Part shown: positions 1 to 5,049 of the stretch, piece after piece | Position numbering within the stretch: position 1 is the stretch's first letter | How the letters are laid out: each line of letters starts with the position of its first letter | Assembly (NCBI GenBank): GCA_964398215.1 | Contig: CAYNNP010000360.1 | Span: forward strand, 1 to 5,049 | Direction: 5' to 3' | DNA from: CAYNNP01 sp964398215 | Lineage (GTDB): Bacteria > Planctomycetota > Planctomycetia > Pirellulales > Pirellulaceae | Length of the DNA stretch: 5,049 nucleotides | Notes under the pieces: generated by a model | Databases searched by the model: none | What the model saw: only the letters and a program-made list of their open reading frames with translations | Told to the model about the DNA's origin: nothing | Program-made: the position numbers and the translations under genes

Positions 1-63
1 CGAGTTGGTTTCACGGGGGCTGCCTTTAATAGAGCTGATTGGGAAATCAATTCTCGCATTTAG
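1..63 (+). CDS. Possible 3' end of a plus-strand gene (partial, unrecognised)
   Basis: Frame 1 is open from the left edge to a TAG at 61-63 and reads VGFTGAAFNRADWEINSRI before the stop. The composition is protein-like, with mixed aromatic, charged and small residues, and the stop lies just before a pair of hairpins that would sit naturally between two convergent genes. Only about 20 codons are visible, and another frame is open for longer across the same bases, so this may be chance. No family can be assigned. Confidence 0.2.
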   Translation, partial: RVGFTGAAFNRADWEINSRI

Positions 64-66
64 GAA

Positions 67-114
67 CGCTTGCCTTCAGGCAGAATTTCCGGCTTAAAGC
101 CGGTACTACGAACT
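67..114. repeat. Tandem hairpins resembling a REP-type dispersed palindromic element
   Basis: Two perfect inverted repeats lie close together. TGCCT/AGGCA, with a 2 nt centre, covers 71-82. CCGGCTTAAAGCCGG, a near-perfect palindrome, covers 89-103 and is followed by TACTACGAAC. Two short GC-rich hairpins in an intergenic space next to gene ends are the usual layout of REP/RAYT-associated elements, and I recall similar 'CCGGCTTAAAGCCGGTACTACG' strings from planctomycete intergenic DNA. Only one copy is in this window, so dispersal cannot be shown. It lies about 30-75 nt past the stop of the acidic zinc-cluster gene and could also help end that transcript, although no T-tract follows on the minus strand. 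Confidence 0.5.
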
Positions 115-141
115 AATCAGGTGATGATGAAGGCGTCTGGG

Positions 142-489
142 TTAGACTTGGCCTTCTTCCTGATTGATGTCCAGATCATGGTTGATCAGTTGGTCCCATC
201 CCAGAACGGCAATGTCTTCTTGTGTGGCCCAGCGACTGGACTCCCAAAGAGATCCACAGCAGATTGGGCAGATCGAGTCGGTTGGATCTGGGTACAAGTG
301 GTCGGTACTGATATCTGGTTCCAGCCACATTGCTTCGCATTCATCACATATAACCAACCCATGCGGGCTGGATTGTTCGGGTTCAGCATCCGCAGATATA
401 TCGGTTTGGTTTTGCACGCCACAGATCCGGACTCCGCACAGGCCACCGCCGCAGATCGGGCAAAAATCAATTGAATGTCTTGGTCCCAC
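142..489 (-). CDS. Small acidic protein with cysteine clusters (putative zinc-binding)
   Basis: I do not recognise a named family. The product of about 115 residues has four cysteine groups: CPIC near residue 10, C18 and C23 in a glycine-rich CGVRIC stretch, CDEC near 48, and CPICC near 74. This is the pattern of paired zinc knuckles or ribbons, so a folded metal-binding protein is likely. It is very acidic, with about 20 Asp/Glu against about three Lys/Arg, and its tail is acidic too (DLDINQEEGQV). I chose the GTG at 487-489 because AAGGA sits 7 nt upstream (497-501) and the first cysteine pair follows shortly. An in-frame TTG at 532-534 would add 15 residues but has no Shine-Dalgarno site. 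The gene follows the basic nuclease-like gene by 70 nt (25 nt with the TTG start) on the same strand, so co-expression is likely. An immunity or antitoxin role is conceivable from size, charge and position, but nothing in the sequence proves it. Confidence 0.78.
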   Translation of the reverse strand: MGPRHSIDFCPICGGGLCGVRICGVQNQTDISADAEPEQSSPHGLVICDECEAMWLEPDISTDHLYPDPTDSICPICCGSLWESSRWATQEDIAVLGWDQLINHDLDINQEEGQV

Positions 490-559
490 TTCGCTTTCCT
501 TCAAATGCGATTGATTGTTCTTGGGGAATTGCAACGTTTTGGTCGAACGTTTCTTGTCA

Positions 560-1363
560 CTACAAAGGGTACGCGGTGATCACGCGATTTCCTTCCAGGA
601 CTATTTTCACACGCCTTGCCATTGGGTTGCGTTTTCGTTTCCCATCGCGTCCGCCGACATACCCAACTCGCTTGCCCATATCGACTGTGTAAATCGTTCG
701 GCCATCGTCAATTTTCTTGGTCGTTTTGATATTCTTTTTGGCTTTCTGATATGCAATGTCGATCGTTTTCAAAGCGCCTTCCATGCCTCCATCGAAAACG
801 CCGTGGCTGCCAGGTCGGCCCGGTTGATCGTCTGTGTGTCGACGCAAGTGTTCTAAGCGATGTCCCTCGGCGCTACCGCGGGTGTACTGCAAACCTTCTG
901 GGGACGAATATCGTTCACCGCCAAGCGATTTCAGTAAGCCATATTTCAGGTTCGAATTCGACTGGGCCGTTGAGTTAGTTTTCGGTTTTGAGTTACTGGT
1001 TTGTTTCGAGTTGCCACTTTTAGACCCGGTCGCGTTGGGATTGGAGGTCTTGTTGTTTGGCTTGATCAGGTCACCCAGCGGTCCCGACTGAACATTCGGA
1101 GATGCCCCCGAATTGTTATTGCGGGAATTTTTCTGCGAAGTGTTTTGTCGATTGTTCTGGGTATCCGGGCCTTTGTTCGCGGCAACCTGCGCTTTGTTGT
1201 TCTTGTTGATCCCTGGCAGGTTCAATCCGAACTTGTCATTGAGCATTGGTTGGGCGAACGAATAGATCGCGGCAAGAGCCACGGCAACGACGCCGCCAAT
1301 TGTCTTGCCGCCAAATCGCTTTTTATGGGCCGTAAAGGACTCCGATGTGTCCTGTTTGTTCAT
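560..1363 (-). CDS. Membrane-anchored or exported basic protein with toxin-nuclease-like C-terminal domain
   Basis: The product has 267 residues in three parts. Residues 1-20 are polar and basic, followed by a Gly/Ala/Val-rich hydrophobic segment at about 21-38. That segment is a membrane anchor or a signal peptide, with a possible cleavage site after SFA at 35-37. Residues 50-138 form a low-complexity linker rich in Asn, Ser, Lys, Gln and Thr. Residues 140-267 form a compact domain with H168, H172, H176 and H187 (EGHRLEHLRRHTDD, then SHGVF). After that come a Lys-rich helix, a strand reading GRTIYTVDMG, an Arg/Lys cluster and a terminal VITAYPL. The spaced histidines, basic core and closing T-A-Y-P strand resemble bacterial toxin ribonucleases of the BECR superfamily, including CdiA-CT RNase types. 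This is recognition by eye, not a search result. The whole protein has a net charge of about +26. The ATG is firm because a TAA codon lies immediately before it. No strong Shine-Dalgarno site is seen, only GGGA about 9 nt upstream. Confidence 0.88.
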   Translation of the reverse strand: MNKQDTSESFTAHKKRFGGKTIGGVVAVALAAIYSFAQPMLNDKFGLNLPGINKNNKAQVAANKGPDTQNNRQNTSQKNSRNNNSGASPNVQSGPLGDLIKPNNKTSNPNATGSKSGNSKQTSNSKPKTNSTAQSNSNLKYGLLKSLGGERYSSPEGLQYTRGSAEGHRLEHLRRHTDDQPGRPGSHGVFDGGMEGALKTIDIAYQKAKKNIKTTKKIDDGRTIYTVDMGKRVGYVGGRDGKRKRNPMARRVKIVLEGNRVITAYPL

Positions 1364-1436
1364 TTAACTGATTCCCGTCGTCAAAACTGAATGTCTGAGT
1401 TGCAATAATCGTAGACCCGCGATGATCAGAAAAGGA

Positions 1437-1457
1437 CCCCAGGTTGGGGAAAACCTG
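1437..1457. repeat. Overlapping alternative hairpins
   Basis: CAGGTT (1440-1445) and AACCTG (1452-1457) form a perfect 6 bp stem around GGGGAA. The same bases also allow CCCC (1437-1440) to pair with GGGG (1446-1449) around AGGTT, and the two folds exclude each other. They lie about 75-95 nt upstream of the nuclease-like gene, within its likely leader. The stems are short and there is no T-tract, so a regulatory role is only possible, not shown. Confidence 0.25.
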
Positions 1458-1606
1458 TGATTACCGCTGACATTTTTCTAATCAAAGGCTCACCTCACCC
1501 AAGACGTCTGCAGATCAACACGCGCATTTGCTCAGTGGATACCGCCAACGGAGACACCTGGGACTCGAAAACGATGCCTGGATTCACCAGAATTCAGCCA
1601 GTCGCC

Positions 1607-1626
1607 AAAAAACCGATGTCTCCGGT
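1607..1626 (-). terminator. Weak candidate intrinsic terminator
   Basis: Read on the minus strand, ACCG and CGGT form a 4 bp stem (5 bp with a G-T pair) around the loop GAGACAT, followed directly by a run of T at 1607-1611. It lies 46-65 nt past the stop of the small membrane protein gene, where the end of the rhomboid-led unit would be expected. The stem is short for an intrinsic terminator, so confidence is low. Confidence 0.33.
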
Positions 1627-1671
1627 CGCAACGCTTCGCTCCAGTTGTGAACGGTTACAACGAATTGTGGT

Positions 1672-1980
1672 TTAAAGAAATGTTTCGTGTGTGAAAAAGA
1701 AAACGCACGGCAAAGTGAGTACTAGACCAGCGATAAACATCCGAAAGCACTTAATCAGATTGTCGCGACGATCAGAATTTTCGTTTGGAGTTATCCCTAT
1801 CGCGAACGCCATGAAACCTGAGAGTACCATCAGCAAAAAACCAATAAGGGCAAATGGAACCGAAAGCAGGGCGATGAGAATGTAAGCACTTGGGACATGT
1901 TCATACGCCACCTTAGCAGCTGCGATGCTCAACGCTGCGAGGGCAGTCAACCAAATCAGCGATGAAAGTCTGTATTGCAT
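1672..1980 (-). CDS. Small hydrophobic membrane protein, function unknown
   Basis: The product has 102 residues and no recognised domain. It begins MQYRLSSLIWLTALAALSIA, a first membrane helix at about residues 5-24. A long hydrophobic stretch at about 31-63 could be one long or two short helices. A polar loop follows (NENSDRRDN, about 66-75), then a last helix at about 80-96. Many planctomycete small membrane proteins open with a similar short basic start and an immediate hydrophobic helix, but this is resemblance only. The ATG is the natural start because an in-frame TGA lies seven codons upstream; no Shine-Dalgarno site is visible. The gene starts 46 nt after the cobL stop on the same strand, so it is probably the last gene of that transcript. 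No link to cobalamin synthesis is evident, and it lacks the features of a cobalt transporter. Confidence 0.72.
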   Translation of the reverse strand: MQYRLSSLIWLTALAALSIAAAKVAYEHVPSAYILIALLSVPFALIGFLLMVLSGFMAFAIGITPNENSDRRDNLIKCFRMFIAGLVLTLPCVFFFTHETFL

Positions 1981-2026
1981 CGGAGCAGCATTGAAAGGTC
2001 ATGCTCGGAGCTTGTCGGTTTGCGGG

Positions 2027-3259
2027 CTACTTTTTTCCAAGCACCAAGAACACAGGATTGATCGCGTCAAAGCGGACGCGGTCCAACTGGTACTGTCCGC
2101 GAGCAATGTTAACCATGCGGATGTCACTGCGCATGCCCGACTTTTCGATCACGGATTGAACCGCAACTAGATTGTCCGGACTGGCGACGGTGACCACAAG
2201 GCAGCCGCCGGGCTTCAGCCGCGTGATGGCGTTGCTGACCAAGTCGGGTACATACCGTCCACTACCGCCGACAAAAACTGCATCCGGGTCAGGCAGATCT
2301 TTCCATGCATCGGGTGCTTGTCCGTGAACGGGGGCCAAAGCTGGAACGTCGAACATCTTGGCGTTCTCGATCATCAACCCATAGTCTTCTGCGTCCATCT
2401 CAATTGCAAATACTTTGCCAGACGACGCGATCTGAGCCGCTTCGATCGCGAGCGACCCGCTACCAGCTCCCACATCCCAAACGATGCTATCACGCTGCAA
2501 TTCCAATTCCGAAAGAGCGATGCATCGTACTTCTGAAGGCGTTAACAGGCCACGTTTTGGTCGCGACTGCAAAAACAAATCGTCGGGGTTTCCAAACAAA
2601 CGTTGCTTTCCACCACTTGGTCGATCCGCTGCTCCTTGGCGGCGAACCAGTACCATCACATTCAGTGCTGAAAACGTTTGAGACTTGATCGATTCCAAAT
2701 CGCCTTGCGTGACAGTTTCGTCGGGGGTGCCAAGATTTTCGCAAACGTAGGCAGTGAAGTAATCGATCCGCCGATCCAGCAGCGCGGATGCCACCACCGC
2801 AGGCGTGATACTTTCCGTAGTGAACAAGCCGACTCGCTCGGCCGTGCGCACATTGTCGACGACTCGATCAAGCGGCTGGGTTGCCAAATTCGACAAGTAC
2901 GCATCGTCCCAGCTTTCTTTGACGCGCGCGAACGCGAGCTGCATACTGCTGACGTGGGGGACAACCTCGAAACGGTCTTTGCCAATTGTTTCAGTCAGAA
3001 AGCGGGCAATCCCATAAAACAGTGGATCGCCAGTTGCCAACATCACGGTTGGTTTGTCTGGCAATTCTGACAGAGCTTGCTGCAGTTCGTCCAGATTGCC
3101 GCCAACGGTGACTCGCTGGGCCGACGAATCTGGTAGCCGTGCGAAAAGGGCCGCGTTGCCAATCAAAACTTCGGCACCGTTGACCAATTCTCTAGCATGG
3201 CCAGTCAGTCCGTCCAAGCCATCATCACCAATGCCGACGATATGAATTTTCGCTGTCAA
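2027..3259 (-). CDS. cobL: Precorrin-6Y C5,15-methyltransferase (decarboxylating), CbiE-CbiT fusion
   Basis: CobL uses S-adenosylmethionine to methylate C5 and C15 of the precorrin-6 (or cobalt-precorrin-6) ring and decarboxylates the C12 acetate, a cytoplasmic step in making cobalamin. With the start used here the protein has 410 residues, normal for the fusion. The CbiE half (about 1-205) opens KIHIVGIG and carries the tetrapyrrole-methylase motif ATGDPLFYG near 75-83. The CbiT half (about 225-408) has RPKRGLLTPSEVR near 233-245, the SAM-binding motif DVGAGSGS near 262-269, and FVGGSGR near 329-335. I chose the TTG at 3257-3259 because GGACCGG lies just upstream and the conserved strand follows at once. 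A TTG at 3302-3304 would give 425 residues but lacks a ribosome binding site and adds an unconserved tail. No ATG fits. The gene follows the redoxin gene by 57 nt. No other cobalamin gene is in view. Confidence 0.97.
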   Translation of the reverse strand: MTAKIHIVGIGDDGLDGLTGHARELVNGAEVLIGNAALFARLPDSSAQRVTVGGNLDELQQALSELPDKPTVMLATGDPLFYGIARFLTETIGKDRFEVVPHVSSMQLAFARVKESWDDAYLSNLATQPLDRVVDNVRTAERVGLFTTESITPAVVASALLDRRIDYFTAYVCENLGTPDETVTQGDLESIKSQTFSALNVMVLVRRQGAADRPSGGKQRLFGNPDDLFLQSRPKRGLLTPSEVRCIALSELELQRDSIVWDVGAGSGSLAIEAAQIASSGKVFAIEMDAEDYGLMIENAKMFDVPALAPVHGQAPDAWKDLPDPDAVFVGGSGRYVPDLVSNAITRLKPGGCLVVTVASPDNLVAVQSVIEKSGMRSDIRMVNIARGQYQLDRVRFDAINPVFLVLGKK

Positions 3260-3316
3260 GTTTCCGGTCCAGTGCAAATATCGTGCTTGGTTTATAAGTA
3301 TCAACCGCGTGTGCAG

Positions 3317-3886
3317 TTACAATTTTCTGACGGCCGCCAAGATCTGTTCCGTTGTGGTACGACCCGCATGTGACTTGCTGACCTTTTGCCAGGCAACGCG
3401 TCCATTTTTGTCGATCACAAAAGTCGCTGGGTATGCGGTTTCGCGGGGTGCATCCCAGCGCAGTCCCCACTCCGTTACCATTTTCATATCGTCATCGCGG
3501 ACCAGCACAAGAGGCTTGGGAACCGTTCGTGCTCCAAGAAACTGTTTAGCATGCCGCTCGAGTTGGTTTTTTTCGCCTGGGTAAACCAAGATGACTTTGC
3601 TGACGTGTTTCTCAAGCGTCTTTGCCCGGTTGAGCAAACTGCCGACTTGTTGTCGACATAAACTGCACTGATAGCCTGGGTATCCTCGCAAGACGATGAC
3701 AACGACAGGGCCTTGTCTGTAAGCCTCTTTTAGTTCCAGGAAATCTTTTTCGCCTACGAGCGGCAAATCAAAATTGATGGCCTTGTCGCCGACGCCGGGG
3801 GTTTTAGTTTCGTCATCGGCCAGGCAGTTCTGAGTCAACAAAAGGGCAAGTGTAATACTTGCGGTCAAATTCATGATGGATTTCAT
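3317..3886 (-). CDS. Exported redoxin (AhpC/TSA, thioredoxin-fold) family protein
   Basis: The 189-residue protein has a signal peptide: a short charged start, a hydrophobic core at about 5-20, and likely cleavage after CLA at residue 23. It should act outside the cytoplasmic membrane. The mature part has a peroxiredoxin-like beginning (GVGDKAINFDLPLV), then strand VVVIVLRG and the active-site region PGYQCSLC with C74 and C77. It ends with the cis-proline strand AYPATFVIDKNGRVAW (151-166) that is typical of the thioredoxin fold. The family reduces peroxides or exchanges disulfides. The CxxC replaces the classical peroxiredoxin PxxxTxxC, so disulfide reductase and peroxidase roles both remain open. 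C21 does not make a convincing lipobox. The ATG has AAGGA 6 nt upstream (3893-3897), the best ribosome binding site in the window. The gene starts 39 nt after the rhomboid stop, so the two are probably co-transcribed. Confidence 0.93.
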   Translation of the reverse strand: MKSIMNLTASITLALLLTQNCLADDETKTPGVGDKAINFDLPLVGEKDFLELKEAYRQGPVVVIVLRGYPGYQCSLCRQQVGSLLNRAKTLEKHVSKVILVYPGEKNQLERHAKQFLGARTVPKPLVLVRDDDMKMVTEWGLRWDAPRETAYPATFVIDKNGRVAWQKVSKSHAGRTTTEQILAAVRKL

Positions 3887-3892
3887 CGTACA

Positions 3893-3897
3893 TCCTT
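3893..3897 (-). promoter_or_regulatory. Shine-Dalgarno site of the redoxin gene
   Basis: AAGGA on the minus strand lies 6 nt before the ATG at 3884-3886. It fixes the redoxin start and shows independent translation initiation 39 nt after the upstream stop codon. Confidence 0.7.
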
Positions 3898-3925
3898 TCC
3901 GATGAGGTGGGTGAAAGACCTGAGT

Positions 3926-4852
3926 TCAGTTCTCGCGTTGCTTGCGCAGCCGCTTGCTGTACCGCTCGAGTGTTTTGCGTTCGGACGCAGAAAGGCTCTG
4001 CTCACCGTGTTTTTCGATTTTGGCCAAAATGTCGTCAGCAGCGTGTGCATCGTCACGCATTTTTCGGTCGGGGTCATGCACTTTGAGTTTCGTACGTCGC
4101 CAACTCTGACGCAGTTTGGTGGGCCCGTTTGTGATCCAACCAAGATCTAGCCATCGGAAATTCAGACCACCGTAATGGTAGGCTAACCCAAAGGCGATTC
4201 CTGCAAGGTGAACGCCGAACGCGGTGTTTGCTTCGCCTGGGGCGGCACTCGAAGAAATGCCCGCAGCGCCTAGTAGGTTGAATATGATGACGACCACCGC
4301 CAGCACCCACGCTTTCATGGGGAACACCATGAACAGCAGCAACGTATCGTGAGGGAATTTGCAAGCGAACAACAAAGTCACAGCCATCACTCCGCCGCTT
4401 GCGCCGACCAAGATTGCAAGCTGTGTTCCATTGAACCAAAAGCCGGCTGCACCAACGATGCCACCGAACAGAATACTGAGTAAATAAAACCGCAAGTACT
4501 CGTCGCGCCCAAGCGCCTCTTCGACCTTGCGGCCAAAGACAAACAGCGCGAACATGTTGAACGCAAGGTGCATGATGGAGTTGCTGTCGTGGACGAATCC
4601 ATACGTCAGGCATTTCCACCACATCCACGGCTTGAGCATGGTGTCTTGGTTGACCGATAGATACCGGCCCATCCAGCTTAGCGATGATTCGCCTTCTAAC
4701 GTACTGGGCAGAAAAAGATCAACCACGAAAAACGCAAACGTGACAGCGATCAAAATGACCGTCATGCTTTTGTTTTGCTGAGAGCGCATTTGACGATCCC
4801 AGGGAGTCTCTTCCCCGTATTCTCGTCCGTAATCGCGGTTGTAAAGACCCAT
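3926..4852 (-). CDS. Rhomboid family intramembrane serine protease with C-terminal cytoplasmic extension
   Basis: Rhomboids cleave membrane-spanning substrates within the bilayer using a Ser-His dyad. In this 308-residue protein the catalytic serine is S152 in GASGG and the histidine is H215 in HLAGIAFG; H95 and N99 in HLAFNMFALFVFG match the oxyanion-side helix of the family. Hydrophobic segments lie at about 30-48, 93-107, 120-138, 145-163, 168-195 and 211-227, consistent with the six-helix core. The first 28 residues are polar and hydrophilic. After the core, residues 228-308 are soluble and highly charged, ending in a helical stretch DDILAKIEKHGEQSLSASERKTLERYSKRL, shown here split by position 274-301. 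Similar C-terminal regions (DUF6576-like) occur on other planctomycete and Bacteroidetes rhomboids. The ATG has GGCGGA 8 nt upstream. This is the first gene of the four-gene minus-strand run. The substrate is unknown. Confidence 0.96.
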   Translation of the reverse strand: MGLYNRDYGREYGEETPWDRQMRSQQNKSMTVILIAVTFAFFVVDLFLPSTLEGESSLSWMGRYLSVNQDTMLKPWMWWKCLTYGFVHDSNSIMHLAFNMFALFVFGRKVEEALGRDEYLRFYLLSILFGGIVGAAGFWFNGTQLAILVGASGGVMAVTLLFACKFPHDTLLLFMVFPMKAWVLAVVVIIFNLLGAAGISSSAAPGEANTAFGVHLAGIAFGLAYHYGGLNFRWLDLGWITNGPTKLRQSWRRTKLKVHDPDRKMRDDAHAADDILAKIEKHGEQSLSASERKTLERYSKRLRKQREN

Positions 4853-5049
4853 TTGTTTTGTCCGCCAAGATGAACGCGTGCCGACTCTTCGGCCGTTCGC
4901 TCAATGCTGGTTGTGTGTTAGAACGCTATCCGATGCTTCCCATCCTAGCAATTGATGAGGTGATTCGTCGATATCGGCTGCTAGTTGCGATGAAGTAGGC
5001 CGGACCGAGCAAACGCTGCAATTGCCGGAACTTCGGACGCAAGTAGAAA
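4853..5049. other. Region upstream of the rhomboid gene, no gene recognised
   Basis: None of the six frames gives a convincing coding end or start. It should contain the promoter of the rhomboid-led unit, but no clear -35/-10 pair stands out. A 5 bp hairpin, GCCGA/TCGGC with a 4 nt loop, lies at 4880-4893 within the likely leader. A short minus-strand frame entering from the right edge ends near 4930, but it has no recognisable character. Confidence 0.4.

Larger units (their letters stand above)
1364..1671. other. 308 nt intergenic region without a supported gene
   Basis: This separates the small membrane protein gene from the nuclease-like gene. It holds a weak terminator candidate at 1607-1626 and a small hairpin zone at 1437-1457. 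The promoter for the downstream pair should lie here, read on the minus strand, but I cannot point to a convincing -35/-10 pair. A plus-strand frame of 72 codons at 1457-1675 has no domain character and no ribosome binding site, so I do not count it as a gene. Confidence 0.6.

Noticed and set aside
70..474. 134-codon plus-strand open frame
   Set aside because: It lies antisense to the cysteine-cluster gene, starts inside the hairpin element, and has no domain character; the minus-strand reading has patterned CxxC motifs.
164..514. 116-codon plus-strand open frame
   Set aside because: Antisense shadow of the cysteine-cluster gene, with low-complexity Ser-rich composition.
532..534. TTG start for the cysteine-cluster gene, adding 15 residues
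   Set aside because: No Shine-Dalgarno site precedes it, while the GTG at 487-489 has AAGGA at ideal spacing; it cannot be fully excluded.
1001..1390. 129-codon plus-strand open frame
   Set aside because: Antisense to the linker region of the nuclease-like protein; no ribosome binding site or recognisable domain.
1457..1675. 72-codon plus-strand open frame in the intergenic region
   Set aside because: No domain, no Shine-Dalgarno site, and it runs through the terminator-like hairpin; most likely chance.
2678..3070. 130-codon plus-strand open frame
   Set aside because: Fully antisense to cobL, whose motifs are unambiguous.
3824..3826. Possible lipoprotein cysteine (C21) in the redoxin signal peptide
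   Set aside because: The residues before it (T-Q-N) do not match a lipobox, and a standard cleavage after C-L-A is more convincing.
4074..4628. 184-codon minus-strand open frame
   Set aside because: Out-of-frame shadow within the rhomboid gene, rich in Arg, His and Trp, lacking the catalytic motifs of the correct frame.

Overview
The window looks like chromosomal DNA from a planctomycete, most likely of the Rhodopirellula/Pirellulaceae type. This rests on protein character, not on any marker gene. The signs are moderate GC, long linker-rich hypothetical proteins, a small membrane protein opening with an 'M-x-Y/F-R-L-x-x-L-I' start, a secreted redoxin with a PGYQC-type active site, frequent non-ATG starts and weak Shine-Dalgarno sites. 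No rRNA, tRNA, CRISPR array, transposase or phage gene was seen.

All six well-supported genes lie on the minus strand, so transcription runs from high to low coordinates. The first group is a probable operon from about 4852 down to 1672. It encodes a rhomboid intramembrane serine protease with a cytoplasmic C-terminal extension, an exported redoxin, the fused cobalamin enzyme CobL (CbiE plus CbiT), and a small hydrophobic membrane protein. The gaps are 39, 57 and 46 nt. A weak hairpin with a T-tract at 1607-1626 may end this unit. The products share no single pathway: CobL is corrin-ring biosynthesis, and the others are envelope proteins.

After a 308 nt gap comes a second minus-strand pair. 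The first gene (560-1363) encodes a 267-residue, strongly basic protein. It has one N-terminal membrane segment, a long Asn/Ser/Lys-rich linker, and a compact His- and Arg-rich C-terminal domain that resembles the toxin-type ribonucleases of the barnase/EndoU/colicin/RelE (BECR) superfamily. The second gene (142-489) encodes a small, strongly acidic protein with four cysteine clusters that look zinc-binding. A basic nuclease-like protein followed by a small acidic protein recalls a toxin/immunity pair. This is the most interesting hypothesis here and it is inference only.

Beyond that pair, at 71-103, are two adjacent hairpins that look like a dispersed REP-type element. A short open frame running in from the left edge and stopping at 63 might be the end of a convergent plus-strand gene. 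The right edge (4853-5049) holds no recognisable gene and probably carries the promoter of the rhomboid-led unit.
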